A DNA stretch of 64,000 nucleotides, from NCBI RefSeq assembly GCF_026966905.1, contig NZ_JAPUBN010000006.1:1-64000 (forward strand). The letters run 5' to 3'. This stretch comes from Marinomonas phaeophyticola (GTDB lineage: Bacteria > Pseudomonadota > Gammaproteobacteria > Pseudomonadales > Marinomonadaceae). The notes under the pieces were generated by a model. The model ran no database searches and was not told the DNA's origin. It worked only from the letters and a program-made list of their open reading frames with translations. Below, in pieces: positions 7,600 to 15,373 of this stretch. The position numbers and the translations under genes were made by a program. Every line of letters starts with the position of its first letter. Position 1 is the first letter of the stretch.

Positions 7600-8184
7600 T
7601 TGCAAAATCAACCTATGAGTAGTGGCGACCAAGGTAAGCTGCTTATTTTTTCACTCTTGATGGCCCCTTCGCTAGTTTTCCTGTTCGGCATTATTCCAGC
7701 CATATTTTTGGGCTTTGGCATATATATGATGAAGAAGAATCAAGACTTCTCCAGCATTGATACAGCAGTCAAAAATTTTAAGGGCTATACGTGGCTAGCT
7801 CTCATTGGCTGCGCTCTAAGTTCTATTTACTGGGGCAATAAGTATTTCAGTGCGGAAGATAGCTGGTACTACGATGATGAGTTCTTTATTTCATTAATGT
7901 TCGCTGGAATTGCTTTTGCTTATTTGGTTGTAGTTCAGGTTCTATTTTACTCACCTATGAATAGACATAGAGAGTGGGTGGAGGTTAATGGAATATTTTC
8001 AACAAAACCAAAGTCATATAATGACTCAATAAATCGGTCAGAGGTAGACATAATCAAAGGAGAGAAGTTAAAGCAATATTCTGTGGCTGATGAATTGACA
8101 AAATGGGCAAAACTCAAAGAAGACGGTCACATCTCTGAAGAGGAGTTTAATGAGGCTAGAACCAAGCTTTTGAAGCGAAATTGA
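7600..8184 (+). CDS. Membrane protein with C-terminal SHOCT domain
   Basis: 194-residue protein from a TTG start at 7600, chosen because AAAGGAGAG at 7587-7595 sits just upstream. The in-frame GTG at 7570 lies inside attC, and the ATG at 7615 is too far from the SD. Hydrophobic stretches (about residues 18-45, 65-82 and 97-120) predict three or four membrane helices. The tail ELTKWAKLKEDGHISEEEF is a SHOCT domain, a short C-terminal oligomerisation module in many membrane proteins. The function is unknown. It begins right after attC D, so it is the fifth cassette. No attC follows it, because the RAYT element starts 21 bases after its stop. Confidence 0.7.
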   Translation: MQNQPMSSGDQGKLLIFSLLMAPSLVFLFGIIPAIFLGFGIYMMKKNQDFSSIDTAVKNFKGYTWLALIGCALSSIYWGNKYFSAEDSWYYDDEFFISLMFAGIAFAYLVVVQVLFYSPMNRHREWVEVNGIFSTKPKSYNDSINRSEVDIIKGEKLKQYSVADELTKWAKLKEDGHISEEEFNEARTKLLKRN

Positions 8185-8205
8185 AAAATGGATCTTTACA
8201 AGGTA

Positions 8206-8823
8206 ATCTAAGATACCCATTGCTTTATTGATGTTTTTTTGATCACCGTCTAAACTAGATAAAACCAAACTCAAGGATGAGGAAAAACGATGCCAAGGGC
8301 CAGAAGCCAACAAGTCAGTTTGTCTGATACTCCGTACTATCACTGTATTTCTCGATGCGTTCGCCGTGCTTTCTTGTGTGGTGAAGATTCTGTAACTGGA
8401 AAGAGCTTTGAGCACCGCCGTGGGTGGATCGAGGCTCGAATTTTATTCTTAGCTGAGATCTTCTCTATCGATATTTGTGCTTATGCGGTGATGAGTAACC
8501 ACTTGCATATCGTCATCTAAGACACCCATTACTTTATTGATGTTTTTTCGATCACCGTCTAAACTAGATAAAACCAAACTCAAGGATGAGGAAAAAACGA
8601 TGCCAAGGGCCAGAAGCCAACAAGTCAGTTTGTCTGATACTCCGTACTATCACTGTATTTCTCGATGCGTTCGCCGTGCTTTCTTGTGTGGTGAAGATTC
8701 TCTAACTGGAAAGAGCTTTGAGCACCGCCGTGGGTGGATCGAGGCTCGAATTTTATTCTTAGCTGAGGTCTTCTCTATCGATATTTGTGCTTATGCGGTG
8801 ATGAGTAATCACTTGCATATTGT
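8206..8823 (+). repeat. Tandem direct duplication of the RAYT element 5' part
   Basis: Positions 8206-8514 and 8515-8824 are near-identical direct repeats with a 309/310-base period. Each starts ATCTAAGAYACCCATT, runs through the same leader, and covers the first 73 codons of the transposase. Differences are a few substitutions and one extra A in the second leader (GAAAAAACG against GAAAAACG). The join at about 8514 is where a complete element abuts the truncated copy. Confidence 0.9.
8290..8520 (+). pseudogene. Truncated RAYT transposase copy
   Basis: The frame begins exactly like the full transposase (MPRARSQQVSLSD) and runs to the NHLHIV HUH motif. It then ends at TAA formed by the next element's first bases (ATC-TAA). 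It keeps the N-terminal quarter only and lacks the catalytic Tyr, so it should be inactive. It arose by insertion of a second element or by slippage or unequal exchange. Confidence 0.85.
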
Positions 8824-9568
8824 GCTGCATGTTGATGAAAAACAGACAAAAAATTGGTCTACTCATGAGGTTCTGAGGCGTTGGCATTCCTTGCATAAAG
8901 GTACGTTATTTACTCAACAATACGCTCATGGTGACATCATGCCTGCTTATGCCATTGAATTAGCTGAAAGATCGGCGGAAGCGTATCGAGAAAGGCTGTC
9001 CGACATCAGCTGGTTTATGCGGGAGTTGAACGAACCCATTGCACGACAAGCGAATGCTGAGGATGAGTGTACGGGTCGGTTTTGGGAAGGGCGCTTTAAG
9101 TCTCAAGCTTTATTAGATGAAGCCTCTGTTTTAGCTTGTATGGCGTATGTTGATCTTAATCCCATTCGAGCCAATATCGCAGCAACACCGGAAACATCGG
9201 ACTTCACAAGCATTAAGAAAAGAGTAGAGTATGCCAAGGAAATTACTCAATCCAAAGCTTTGTATCCTTTTATCGGGAATGAGCATAAAGATAAAAACGA
9301 AGGGATTTTGTTTAAGTTAACGGATTATCTACAGTTAGTCGATATGACTGGTCGCATTGCTAGACAAGACAAGCGAGGCTCGATTGACTTGTCGCTTTCA
9401 CCCATTTTACAGCGGCTTGGCGTAACCTCGGAAAACTGGTTAACCATCGCTATCAATTTTGAGCAAAATACCCATGGGGTAGTGGGGCAAGAAAATAGTA
9501 TTACTCGTTATAAAAACGCTCAACCAAGGTCAAGGCCGAATAAACGGTGTTGTCACCTGTTGGCTTAG
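8600..9568 (+). CDS. RAYT-type Y1 (HUH) transposase
   Basis: 322-residue member of the Y1_Tnp/REP-associated tyrosine transposase group. The HUH motif is NHLHIV (H71, H73), the single nucleophile is probably Y183 in AYVDLNPIRA, and the segment GRFWEGRFKSQALLDE between them is typical of the family. ATG 8600 is chosen over an upstream in-frame ATG at 8537 because it matches the start of the duplicated copy and follows AAGGATGAGG. These proteins act on palindromic single-stranded ends; candidate ends are the ACCCATT boxes upstream and the GGGTGTC repeats at 9754-9812. It appears intact. Confidence 0.88.
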   Translation: MPRARSQQVSLSDTPYYHCISRCVRRAFLCGEDSLTGKSFEHRRGWIEARILFLAEVFSIDICAYAVMSNHLHIVLHVDEKQTKNWSTHEVLRRWHSLHKGTLFTQQYAHGDIMPAYAIELAERSAEAYRERLSDISWFMRELNEPIARQANAEDECTGRFWEGRFKSQALLDEASVLACMAYVDLNPIRANIAATPETSDFTSIKKRVEYAKEITQSKALYPFIGNEHKDKNEGILFKLTDYLQLVDMTGRIARQDKRGSIDLSLSPILQRLGVTSENWLTIAINFEQNTHGVVGQENSITRYKNAQPRSRPNKRCCHLLA

Positions 9569-9753
9569 CGTAACCACATATTTTACTATACTCCAAATTA
9601 TGCTTACTCAATAGTAAGTGGTCTAACTCGCTTTAAATCTTGATTTTATTAATATGCTGTCGATTTTTACAACGCATGTACCAAAAATTAAGTGTTTTCT
9701 TTCCTGTATTTATTGCTTATCGAATTAGAGGCGCTTAATCTCATTTCTTTTTG

Positions 9754-9812
9754 ATTTATAAAATTGGGTGTCTAGTTTTCTGGATTTTAAAATTGGGTGT
9801 CTAGTTTTCTGG
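9754..9812. repeat. Two direct repeats, likely right end of the RAYT element
   Basis: AATTGGGTGTCTAGTTTTCT occurs twice, 29 bases apart (core copies from 9760 and 9789, each with AAAATT at the left and GG at the right). Its reverse complement contains CTAGACACCCAATT, which resembles the left boundary CTAAGACACCCATT of the transposase element at 8515, so the copies look like the inverted right terminus. Confidence 0.65.
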
Positions 9813-9891
9813 TGTTCTGCTGGTGCTGGAGGGGGATCCGTTTATCTGGGAATAAGGCTAGATCGTTTAATGCAGAGCGAGAAGACCTGAA

Positions 9892-9926
9892 TAAAAAAAG
9901 CCAGATTATCAAAGGATAATCTGGCT
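9892..9926 (-). terminator. Rho-independent terminator of the small secreted protein gene
   Basis: AGCCAGATTATC (9899-9910) and GATAATCTGGCT (9915-9926) form a perfect 12-bp stem with a four-base loop. Reading leftward on the minus strand it is followed by a run of seven T (9892-9898). Confidence 0.88.
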
Positions 9927-9977
9927 AAAAAGGAACCTTGTAAAAGGGAGAGCGGATCTTAAATCGAGGTAACTAAC

Positions 9978-10262
9978 TTAGTTTGCAAAGTGGTTTGCAT
10001 TGAAGATAGTTTGCAGTTCTTCGTATTTGTCGTTGTATGCTTCGGCTTTTTTAGAGAAGGTGTTGGCGCCTTTTAGATTAACGTCTGCATTGTATTCAAT
10101 GCCTTTCGCATCAAGCGTATTAGATAGGGCTTCTACACTTGAGATGCTGTTACGGTAGGTTTCGTAAGCAGAATCATCAGAAGAACCGTTAAATGCAAAC
10201 GCGGAAGTAGCGACTACAGAAGACGTTAAAAGAGCCAATGTTGCTTTAGTAAATGTGTTCAT
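9978..10262 (-). CDS. Small secreted protein, function unknown
   Basis: 94-residue protein with a clear Sec signal peptide: MNTFTKATLALLTSSVVATSAFAFNG, cleavage likely after AFA at residue 23. The mature part is about 70 residues, Asn/Ala-rich, with no cysteines or lipobox, and probably periplasmic. I do not recognise the family. It is a single-gene transcript ending at the strong hairpin at 9892-9926; an SD (GGAGATAC) precedes the ATG at 10262. Confidence 0.7.
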   Translation of the reverse strand: MNTFTKATLALLTSSVVATSAFAFNGSSDDSAYETYRNSISSVEALSNTLDAKGIEYNADVNLKGANTFSKKAEAYNDKYEELQTIFNANHFAN

Positions 10263-10463
10263 AATGTATCTCCAAATTTGATAGGAATGTGAAGCGCCGT
10301 TGCGTTTCGATGGAGTGATTATTACGCAATGAATCTAATAAAAATAGTCTTTGGGTCTGGCTTCCGCGGTTGTTACTTGATGCGTGTTTGATTGGGATGA
10401 ATTAAGAATTTAAAGGATGGAATGTGCAGTTTAGACTGTATTTTAAGCACAGTTCACAAGCGT

Positions 10464-10495
10464 TATAGAACGCCCATTAAATAGGGCGTTCTATA
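10464..10495 (-). terminator. Hairpin after the decarboxylase gene
   Basis: TATAGAACGCCC (10464-10475) and GGGCGTTCTATA (10484-10495) form a perfect 12-bp stem with an eight-base loop, 13 bases past the minus-strand stop. The downstream tract is not T-rich, so it may act as a 3' stability element as much as a terminator. Confidence 0.6.
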
Positions 10496-10507
10496 GATGG
10501 AAGTCAA

Positions 10508-11674
10508 TTACACGTAATAAGAGGCTAAAGGCGGGAAGCCATTAAATTCCACCGCACTGTAGGTTGTTGTGTAGGCACCTGTTGATAACCAGTAAAGGCG
10601 GTCGCCAATTTCTAAGCTTAATGGCAAGCCGTATTTGTAGTTTTCATACATAATATCAGCACTGTCACAAGTAGGGCCTGCAATCACTACGTCTTCTACT
10701 TCACCAGATTTCTCTGTGTGAATCGGGTACTTAATGGCTTCATCTAAGGTTTCAATAAGGCCTGAAAATTTACCCACATCGGTGAAAATCCAACGATTCA
10801 ATGCCGTATGAGATTTACGCGAAATCAACACTACTTCACTCACTAAAATGCCAGCATTAGAAATCAAGGAACGACCTGGTTCTAAAATGATTCTAGGTAG
10901 GTTAGTACCAAAGTCTTCTTCTAAGAATCGATTAATTTCTTCTGCGTAAGTCGCTAAATCATTAGTACGAGAAATATAGTTAGCAGGGAAGCCGCCGCCC
11001 ATATTAATCATTTGCAACTCAATGCCACTTTCTTCTTTAAGACGTTCGAAAATAACTTTAACTTTGCCTATCGCTTCATCCCATGCGCCAATGTCTCGTT
11101 GCTGAGAGCCAACGTGGAAAGAAACGCCATAGGGAACCAAGCCTAATTCTTTAGCAAGTACTAATAAGCCTATTGCCATGTCGGTATGACAACCGAACTT
11201 TCTTGATAATGGCCAATCGGCGGTCTGCGATCCTTCCGTTAGAATACGGACATAAACGCGCGACCCAGGCGCTTGCTTGGCAATATTGTGCAAATCTGCT
11301 TCAGAGTCAGAAGCGAACATGCGAATGCCTTTTTCGTAAAAGTAACGGATGTCTTTTACTTTCTTTATGGTATTGCCGTAGCTAATTTTTTCTGGAGAGA
11401 CGTTTCCAATCGCAAGCAGCTTGTCTAGCTCATAAATGGACGCCACATCAAAATTCGCGCCTTGGTCTCTTAATAAAGTAAGAATCTCAGGTGCTGGATT
11501 GGCTTTCATTGCATAAAAAATATCCGCAATCGGGAAGCCGTTCTTCAAATCAATGTAGTGTTCTTTAATGGTGTTAGTGTCAATGACAACAAAAGGGGTT
11601 TCTTTTGTATCAGCCAAAGTTTTAAGGCGTTCGAAGCTAGCAGGTGTGTAGAAAGAGTGGACGTCAATAGTCAT
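10508..11674 (-). CDS. PLP-dependent ornithine/lysine decarboxylase (fold III)
   Basis: 388-residue group IV decarboxylase of the eukaryotic ornithine-decarboxylase type, distinct from the large fold-I enzymes. K57 in FYAMKANP is the PLP lysine; HVGSQ, the glycine-rich NMGGGFPA and EPGRSL bind cofactor; C336 in GPTCDSAD is the catalytic Cys from the partner subunit. It would convert ornithine (or lysine) to putrescine (or cadaverine) and start polyamine synthesis. Choosing between ODC and bifunctional L/ODC needs assay. It is monocistronic; the start is preceded by AGGAGAATTCC on the minus strand, a good SD. Confidence 0.88.
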   Translation of the reverse strand: MTIDVHSFYTPASFERLKTLADTKETPFVVIDTNTIKEHYIDLKNGFPIADIFYAMKANPAPEILTLLRDQGANFDVASIYELDKLLAIGNVSPEKISYGNTIKKVKDIRYFYEKGIRMFASDSEADLHNIAKQAPGSRVYVRILTEGSQTADWPLSRKFGCHTDMAIGLLVLAKELGLVPYGVSFHVGSQQRDIGAWDEAIGKVKVIFERLKEESGIELQMINMGGGFPANYISRTNDLATYAEEINRFLEEDFGTNLPRIILEPGRSLISNAGILVSEVVLISRKSHTALNRWIFTDVGKFSGLIETLDEAIKYPIHTEKSGEVEDVVIAGPTCDSADIMYENYKYGLPLSLEIGDRLYWLSTGAYTTTYSAVEFNGFPPLASYYV

Positions 11675-11948
11675 TAGATGGAATTCTCCTCATCATTACA
11701 AAACATAAACCGAAAGATAAAAGCGTCTTTACCTCCCCCCATCCTACTCATGGCTGTTGCTTATCCGGTGTGAACCTTAAGCGACTGCGGCAGCAGTTGA
11801 AGCGGTGCGGATTATGTTCAGTAATGACGCGAGCGCAATTTAATTTCAGAACGACTCTAGGTCAAGCTTTTTTTATTTAATTAATGAATTATTTTTATAA
11901 TGTCAGTTTTCTTTCCTAATCGTCCATTTGTATTCTATTAAAAATAGT

Positions 11949-12368
11949 CTATTTAGACTGTAATTTTGTCTGAAATTGGAATAGGGCGCTGCCGAGAATA
12001 AGCGCAATAACAAAGGTGATGCCTTCTGTCGGGTTGTTTACCATGGCAGTCAATCCTGGTCCTGGGCAATAGCCACTTAATCCCCAACCAATACCAAAAA
12101 GTATTGAGCCTATAATTAATGGGGCACTAATATCTTGTCTAGTAGGAAGAGACCAGGTATCTGAAAAAAATGGTTGCTTGCGACGTTTTTGAATTTGGTA
12201 ACCAAGTATGCCGACAATAATGGCGCTGGCCATCACAAACAGTAAAGAGGGGTTCCAGTTTCCAGTAATGTCTAAAAAGCCAATAACAACGGCGGGATTG
12301 GTCATTTCAGAGTACGCTAAGCCAATACCGAAGAGCAGTCCTGAAAGTAGGGTGACGATAGCTTTCAT
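11949..12368 (-). CDS. YeeE/YedE half-transporter, second of the pair
   Basis: 139-residue membrane protein of the YeeE/YedE (DUF395, sulfur transport) family. About four hydrophobic helices surround the signature GWGLSGYCPGPGLTA, whose Cys is thought to relay thiosulfate or persulfide sulfur. At half the length of full YeeE it should pair with the 134-residue gene just upstream, 15 bases away in the same operon. The C-terminal end is polar (FQTKLQSK). Confidence 0.82.
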   Translation of the reverse strand: MKAIVTLLSGLLFGIGLAYSEMTNPAVVIGFLDITGNWNPSLLFVMASAIIVGILGYQIQKRRKQPFFSDTWSLPTRQDISAPLIIGSILFGIGWGLSGYCPGPGLTAMVNNPTEGITFVIALILGSALFQFQTKLQSK

Positions 12369-12383
12369 AAAGATGTCCTATGA

Positions 12384-12788
12384 CTAAATTGTTTTGGCTA
12401 AATAAACAGTGATAACGGCACTCACCATGAAGGTAATGGTAGCGATGATTGAGCGCACTGAAAATCTTGAAATTCCACATACGCCATGGCCACTTGTACA
12501 GCCACTTCCTAATCTTGTTCCATACCCAACAAGCAACCCTGAAACCAAAATCAGAATGATATTTCTACTTTCAGGAAACTCTGTATGTTGAGGAACTATA
12601 GTACCGTAAGTACTGCCTCCAATAATCAGTCCAATTATAAATAGAGCCGGGAGTAGGCGAGTTTTGCTAAATAGAGCTTGGGAAAAAATGCCGCTTATGC
12701 CAAGCACTTTACCTGTAGTGAGTAGATAGAATGTGGCTGTTGCGCCGATGAGCAAGCCGCCAATGAGTGGTGATATGTAGTTGTCCAT
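12384..12788 (-). CDS. YeeE/YedE half-transporter, first of the pair
   Basis: 134-residue membrane protein, the N-terminal partner of the tandem YeeE/YedE pair. The signature [19 protein letters not shown] holds two cysteines. Tandem half-size genes of this kind are often tied to sulfur import or sulfide detoxification. No ArsR/BigR regulator or sulfur dioxygenase lies next to it here. An SD (AGAGGTTTATT) precedes the ATG at 12788. Confidence 0.82.
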   Translation of the reverse strand: MDNYISPLIGGLLIGATATFYLLTTGKVLGISGIFSQALFSKTRLLPALFIIGLIIGGSTYGTIVPQHTEFPESRNIILILVSGLLVGYGTRLGSGCTSGHGVCGISRFSVRSIIATITFMVSAVITVYLAKTI

Positions 12789-12930
12789 AATAAACCTCTT
12801 ATTTATATTAGAAATATCTTATATTAAAGTTTTGTACTTTGCCAATCCTTTTCGTTCCATTATTTTTACAGGTCTTAAACACAGTATTTTCTTCAGATTG
12901 GTTATAATAAAGAAAAAATAGGAATGAGTT

Positions 12931-13380
12931 ATGATCTCTGGGCTTAAAAAGATGTTTTTTAATTTTCAAAAATCCGCTTCTGATGAAAGTGAGATTTCTT
13001 ATAATTTGGCGCTAGCGACAGTATTGGTTGAAGTGATGGTTTCGGATGATGCAGTGGATCAGAGAGAGGTAGAAAAAATTCTTGAGATTCTAAAAAATCA
13101 ACCGGATTTGAGTGATGAGGTGGATAGCATTTTGGCAGAGGCAAGATCCCAGTCAAAACTGGCGCATGATATGTTTAAGTACACTAATGTCATTAATGAA
13201 CAGGCCAGTAATGAAGATAAGGATGAGATTATGCGTTGCCTTTGGAGAATTGCCTACGCGGATTTAGAGTTGGATAAATACGAGGACCATAGAATTCGCC
13301 GGATCAGCGAACTGTTGTACGTACCCCACTCTGATTTCATTCGAACTAAGTTGGAAGTGCAAAAAGAATTGGCGTCTTGA
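12931..13380 (+). CDS. TerB-domain protein
   Basis: 149-residue cytoplasmic protein. An all-helical TerB-like domain covers about residues 25-140, with the usual acidic pattern VEVMVSDDAVDQREVEKI and its repeat IAYADLELDKYEDHRIRRI. These two acidic helices bind metal in TerB from the tellurite-resistance group. Single TerB proteins outside ter operons are common and their role is unclear. It stands alone and points toward the minus-strand sodB. Confidence 0.8.
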   Translation: MISGLKKMFFNFQKSASDESEISYNLALATVLVEVMVSDDAVDQREVEKILEILKNQPDLSDEVDSILAEARSQSKLAHDMFKYTNVINEQASNEDKDEIMRCLWRIAYADLELDKYEDHRIRRISELLYVPHSDFIRTKLEVQKELAS

Positions 13381-13442
13381 TTATTTAAATATAATGGCCT
13401 TTAAGAAGGCGTTGATGGATTCTTTATAGAGCGCATAAAAAG

Positions 13443-13467
13443 TAAACCCCAGAAAAACTGGGGTTTA
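13443..13467 (-). terminator. Terminator of sodB (convergent with terB gene)
   Basis: TAAACCCCAG (13443-13452) and CTGGGGTTTA (13458-13467) form a perfect 10-bp stem with an AAAAA loop. On the minus strand it is followed by CTTTTTAT, giving a T-rich tail 60 bases after the sodB stop. Confidence 0.8.
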
Positions 13468-13527
13468 GATAAGGTTTGAGAACTCTAAAAATTCCCAATC
13501 ACCTTTCGTATGACTGGCAAGGTATGA

Positions 13528-14112
13528 TTATGCTGCGAAGTTTGCGGCTGCAAATTCCCAGTTAGCAAGTGCCCAGAAACCTTTTAGATAGTCAGGGCGA
13601 ACATTACGATAATCAATGTAATAAGCGTGTTCCCAAAGATCTACGGTTAAAAGTGCTGTTTGGCCATTAGTAGAAGGTGTACCAGCATTGCTAGTGTTCA
13701 CGATTTCTAATTCGCCAGCCGCATTTTTAACTAACCAAGTCCAGCTTGAACCAAAGTTGTTTACTGCTTTATCATTGAACTCGGCTTGGAATGCTTCAAA
13801 AGAACCCCATTTAGCGTTAATTGCATCAGCCAATTCACCTGTTGGTTCACCGCCGCCATTTGGGCTTAGGCTGTTCCAAAAGAAGGTGTGGTTCCAGATT
13901 TGAGCCGCATTATTAAATACTGGGCCAGCTGGAGCAGCGGCAATGATTTCTTCTAAAGATTTGCCTTCGTATTCAGTTCCAGGAACAAGACCGTTTAATT
14001 TAACAACATACGTGTTATGGTGCTTGCCGTGGTGAAACTCTAGAGTTTCTACTGACATGTGAGGCTCTAGAGCATCTTTAGCGTAAGGAAGAGCTGGTAA
14101 TTCGAAAGACAT
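13528..14112 (-). CDS. sodB: Iron superoxide dismutase
   Basis: 194-residue Fe/Mn-type superoxide dismutase, which turns superoxide into peroxide and oxygen in the cytoplasm. Metal ligands are visible in [19 protein letters not shown] and the [10 protein letters not shown] block (Asp and His). [10 protein letters not shown] and SWTWLV fit the iron form. I start it at ATG 14112 ([10 protein letters not shown]), which has GGAGAAAAGAT just upstream; an in-frame ATG nine codons earlier adds a non-conserved leader. It ends at the hairpin 13443-13467. Confidence 0.96.
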   Translation of the reverse strand: MSFELPALPYAKDALEPHMSVETLEFHHGKHHNTYVVKLNGLVPGTEYEGKSLEEIIAAAPAGPVFNNAAQIWNHTFFWNSLSPNGGGEPTGELADAINAKWGSFEAFQAEFNDKAVNNFGSSWTWLVKNAAGELEIVNTSNAGTPSTNGQTALLTVDLWEHAYYIDYRNVRPDYLKGFWALANWEFAAANFAA

Positions 14113-14267
14113 ATCTTTTCTCCTAGCGTTAATATACAAAAATGCTTGTTATCAAGCAGTTAATGGTGCTTATATAGTAGCACTGAACAAATGAATTTTA
14201 TATTCATTAAGTTAGTATGGTTATTTATTTTCCCTTTTAATTAGTCACAGATAAGAAATAGAGCTCG

Positions 14268-15245
14268 ATGTCCAGAAACGATGATGTAGATATTCCAAGC
14301 CTTACTTTAGACCATGATGAAGTAAGTGAAAGGCGAACCGCTAATTCTCAATCTAAGCGGAAACTAAATCCACCACCAGCCCACCCAGCTGGTGTTACTA
14401 CTATGGGAGCAACTCAAAAAAAGACAAGTCTTACTGGTGTGTATTTTTTATTGTTACTTATTTTGGCTGGTGCTGGTGGTGCTGGCTATTGGTTGTGGGA
14501 GCAGAATCAAATGCTCTTGGGCGAGTTACAACTAACCAAAAGTGAGGTCAAAAACTTAGATCATCAATTGATTGCGGCGGACGTCTCAGCGAATGAACAA
14601 GGATCTACCTTAGAGGAGACGTTAAATGTTCATAGCAGTGAAATTGCTAAGCTTTGGGGTGTGTCATATGACACGAATAGGAAAGCAATAGCGGCTAATA
14701 AGGCTAACTTAGAGACAATAAGCGGTATTCTGACTTCAGTAAGAGAATCTTCATCCACACAAGCAAAATTAATTGCCGTTCAAGGGGATGCGTTTAATGA
14801 TATTGAGAATGGTTATAACCAGCTAATTGATGTCGTTACTACATTAGAGAATATACAAACTGAGCAAAAAAGCCTGTTAACAGAATTAAGCCTTAATCAA
14901 GATCAGTTGCAAAAGGCGGCAAGTGCTTTAGATAGTAAAAATGTTGCATTGCAAGGTCGAGTTGAAGCAAATTCGGCGCAACTTACGACTTATGAGTCTG
15001 AAATATCCAGCCTCAAATCTAAGTTGAGTGAGCTTTTGGCTGAAGTGAATAATTTGTCTGAAAAATCCAATGATTCAATAGTGGCGACCGTTCCTAATGA
15101 CGTTCAGAGAACGCTAAATGATCATCAAGAAGCGATTGATTCAGTAGATGCGTTTAGAGCACAAATAAACACATCTATTAACCGTTTAGAATCACAAGTA
15201 TTACAGATTCAATTGCAGCAACAATTGAGCTCTGAGGCACCATAA
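14268..15245 (+). CDS. Single-pass membrane protein with long coiled coil, unknown
   Basis: 325-residue protein I do not assign to a family. Residues 1-50 are polar and likely cytoplasmic. One hydrophobic helix follows (about residues 56-75, VYFLLLLILAGAGGAGYWLW). The remaining 250 residues are heptad-like with many Gln, Leu, Ser and Asn, and predict a long periplasmic coiled coil. That shape recalls envelope scaffolds, but nothing specific supports this. A good terminator follows at 15275. Confidence 0.7.
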   Translation: MSRNDDVDIPSLTLDHDEVSERRTANSQSKRKLNPPPAHPAGVTTMGATQKKTSLTGVYFLLLLILAGAGGAGYWLWEQNQMLLGELQLTKSEVKNLDHQLIAADVSANEQGSTLEETLNVHSSEIAKLWGVSYDTNRKAIAANKANLETISGILTSVRESSSTQAKLIAVQGDAFNDIENGYNQLIDVVTTLENIQTEQKSLLTELSLNQDQLQKAASALDSKNVALQGRVEANSAQLTTYESEISSLKSKLSELLAEVNNLSEKSNDSIVATVPNDVQRTLNDHQEAIDSVDAFRAQINTSINRLESQVLQIQLQQQLSSEAP

Positions 15246-15274
15246 TTATTCCGTCTAATTGATGGTTATCAATG

Positions 15275-15303
15275 AAAGGTCGATTTTATCGGCCTTTTTT
15301 TTG
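15275..15303 (+). terminator. Rho-independent terminator
   Basis: AAAGGTCGA (15275-15283) pairs with TCGGCCTTT (15289-15297), with one G-T pair and loop TTTTA, followed by eight or more T. It closes the coiled-coil membrane protein gene. Confidence 0.85.
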
Positions 15304-15373
15304 TTTTAAATTTAGCCTTTATATTGGTTGGCTTACACTGCGTGCCATTTGAAAACTGATATAGAAGAGAGAC

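Larger units (their letters stand above)
1919..8204 (+). mobile_element. Integron gene-cassette array without an integrase in view
   Basis: All seven genes here lie on the plus strand, and four attC recombination sites separate them into five cassettes. Approximate limits are 1919-3360 (two genes), 3361-5328 (KAP NTPase), 5329-6819 (darT/NADAR pair), 6820-7576 (UDG-like) and 7577 onward (SHOCT membrane protein, attC lost). Each attC ends in G|TTAGCY, G|TTAGCA or G|TTAT and can fold into the expected bottom-strand hairpin. No IntI gene or attI is seen. The array either continues upstream of the IS91 unit or is a cassette cluster lacking an integrase. The left and right limits are inferred. Confidence 0.8.
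9569..9977. other. Gene-free region closing the mobile segment
   Basis: No gene is seen in these 409 bases. The first 185 bases are AT-rich with no recognised motif. Two direct copies of a 29-base unit follow at 9754-9812, then a GC-richer 80-base stretch, then a strong hairpin at 9899-9926 belonging to the minus-strand gene to the right. This marks the change from accessory to core DNA. Confidence 0.6.

Noticed and set aside
9754-9812. CRISPR-like repeat
   Set aside because: Only two copies of a 29-base unit exist, with no spacer of regular length and no cas genes.
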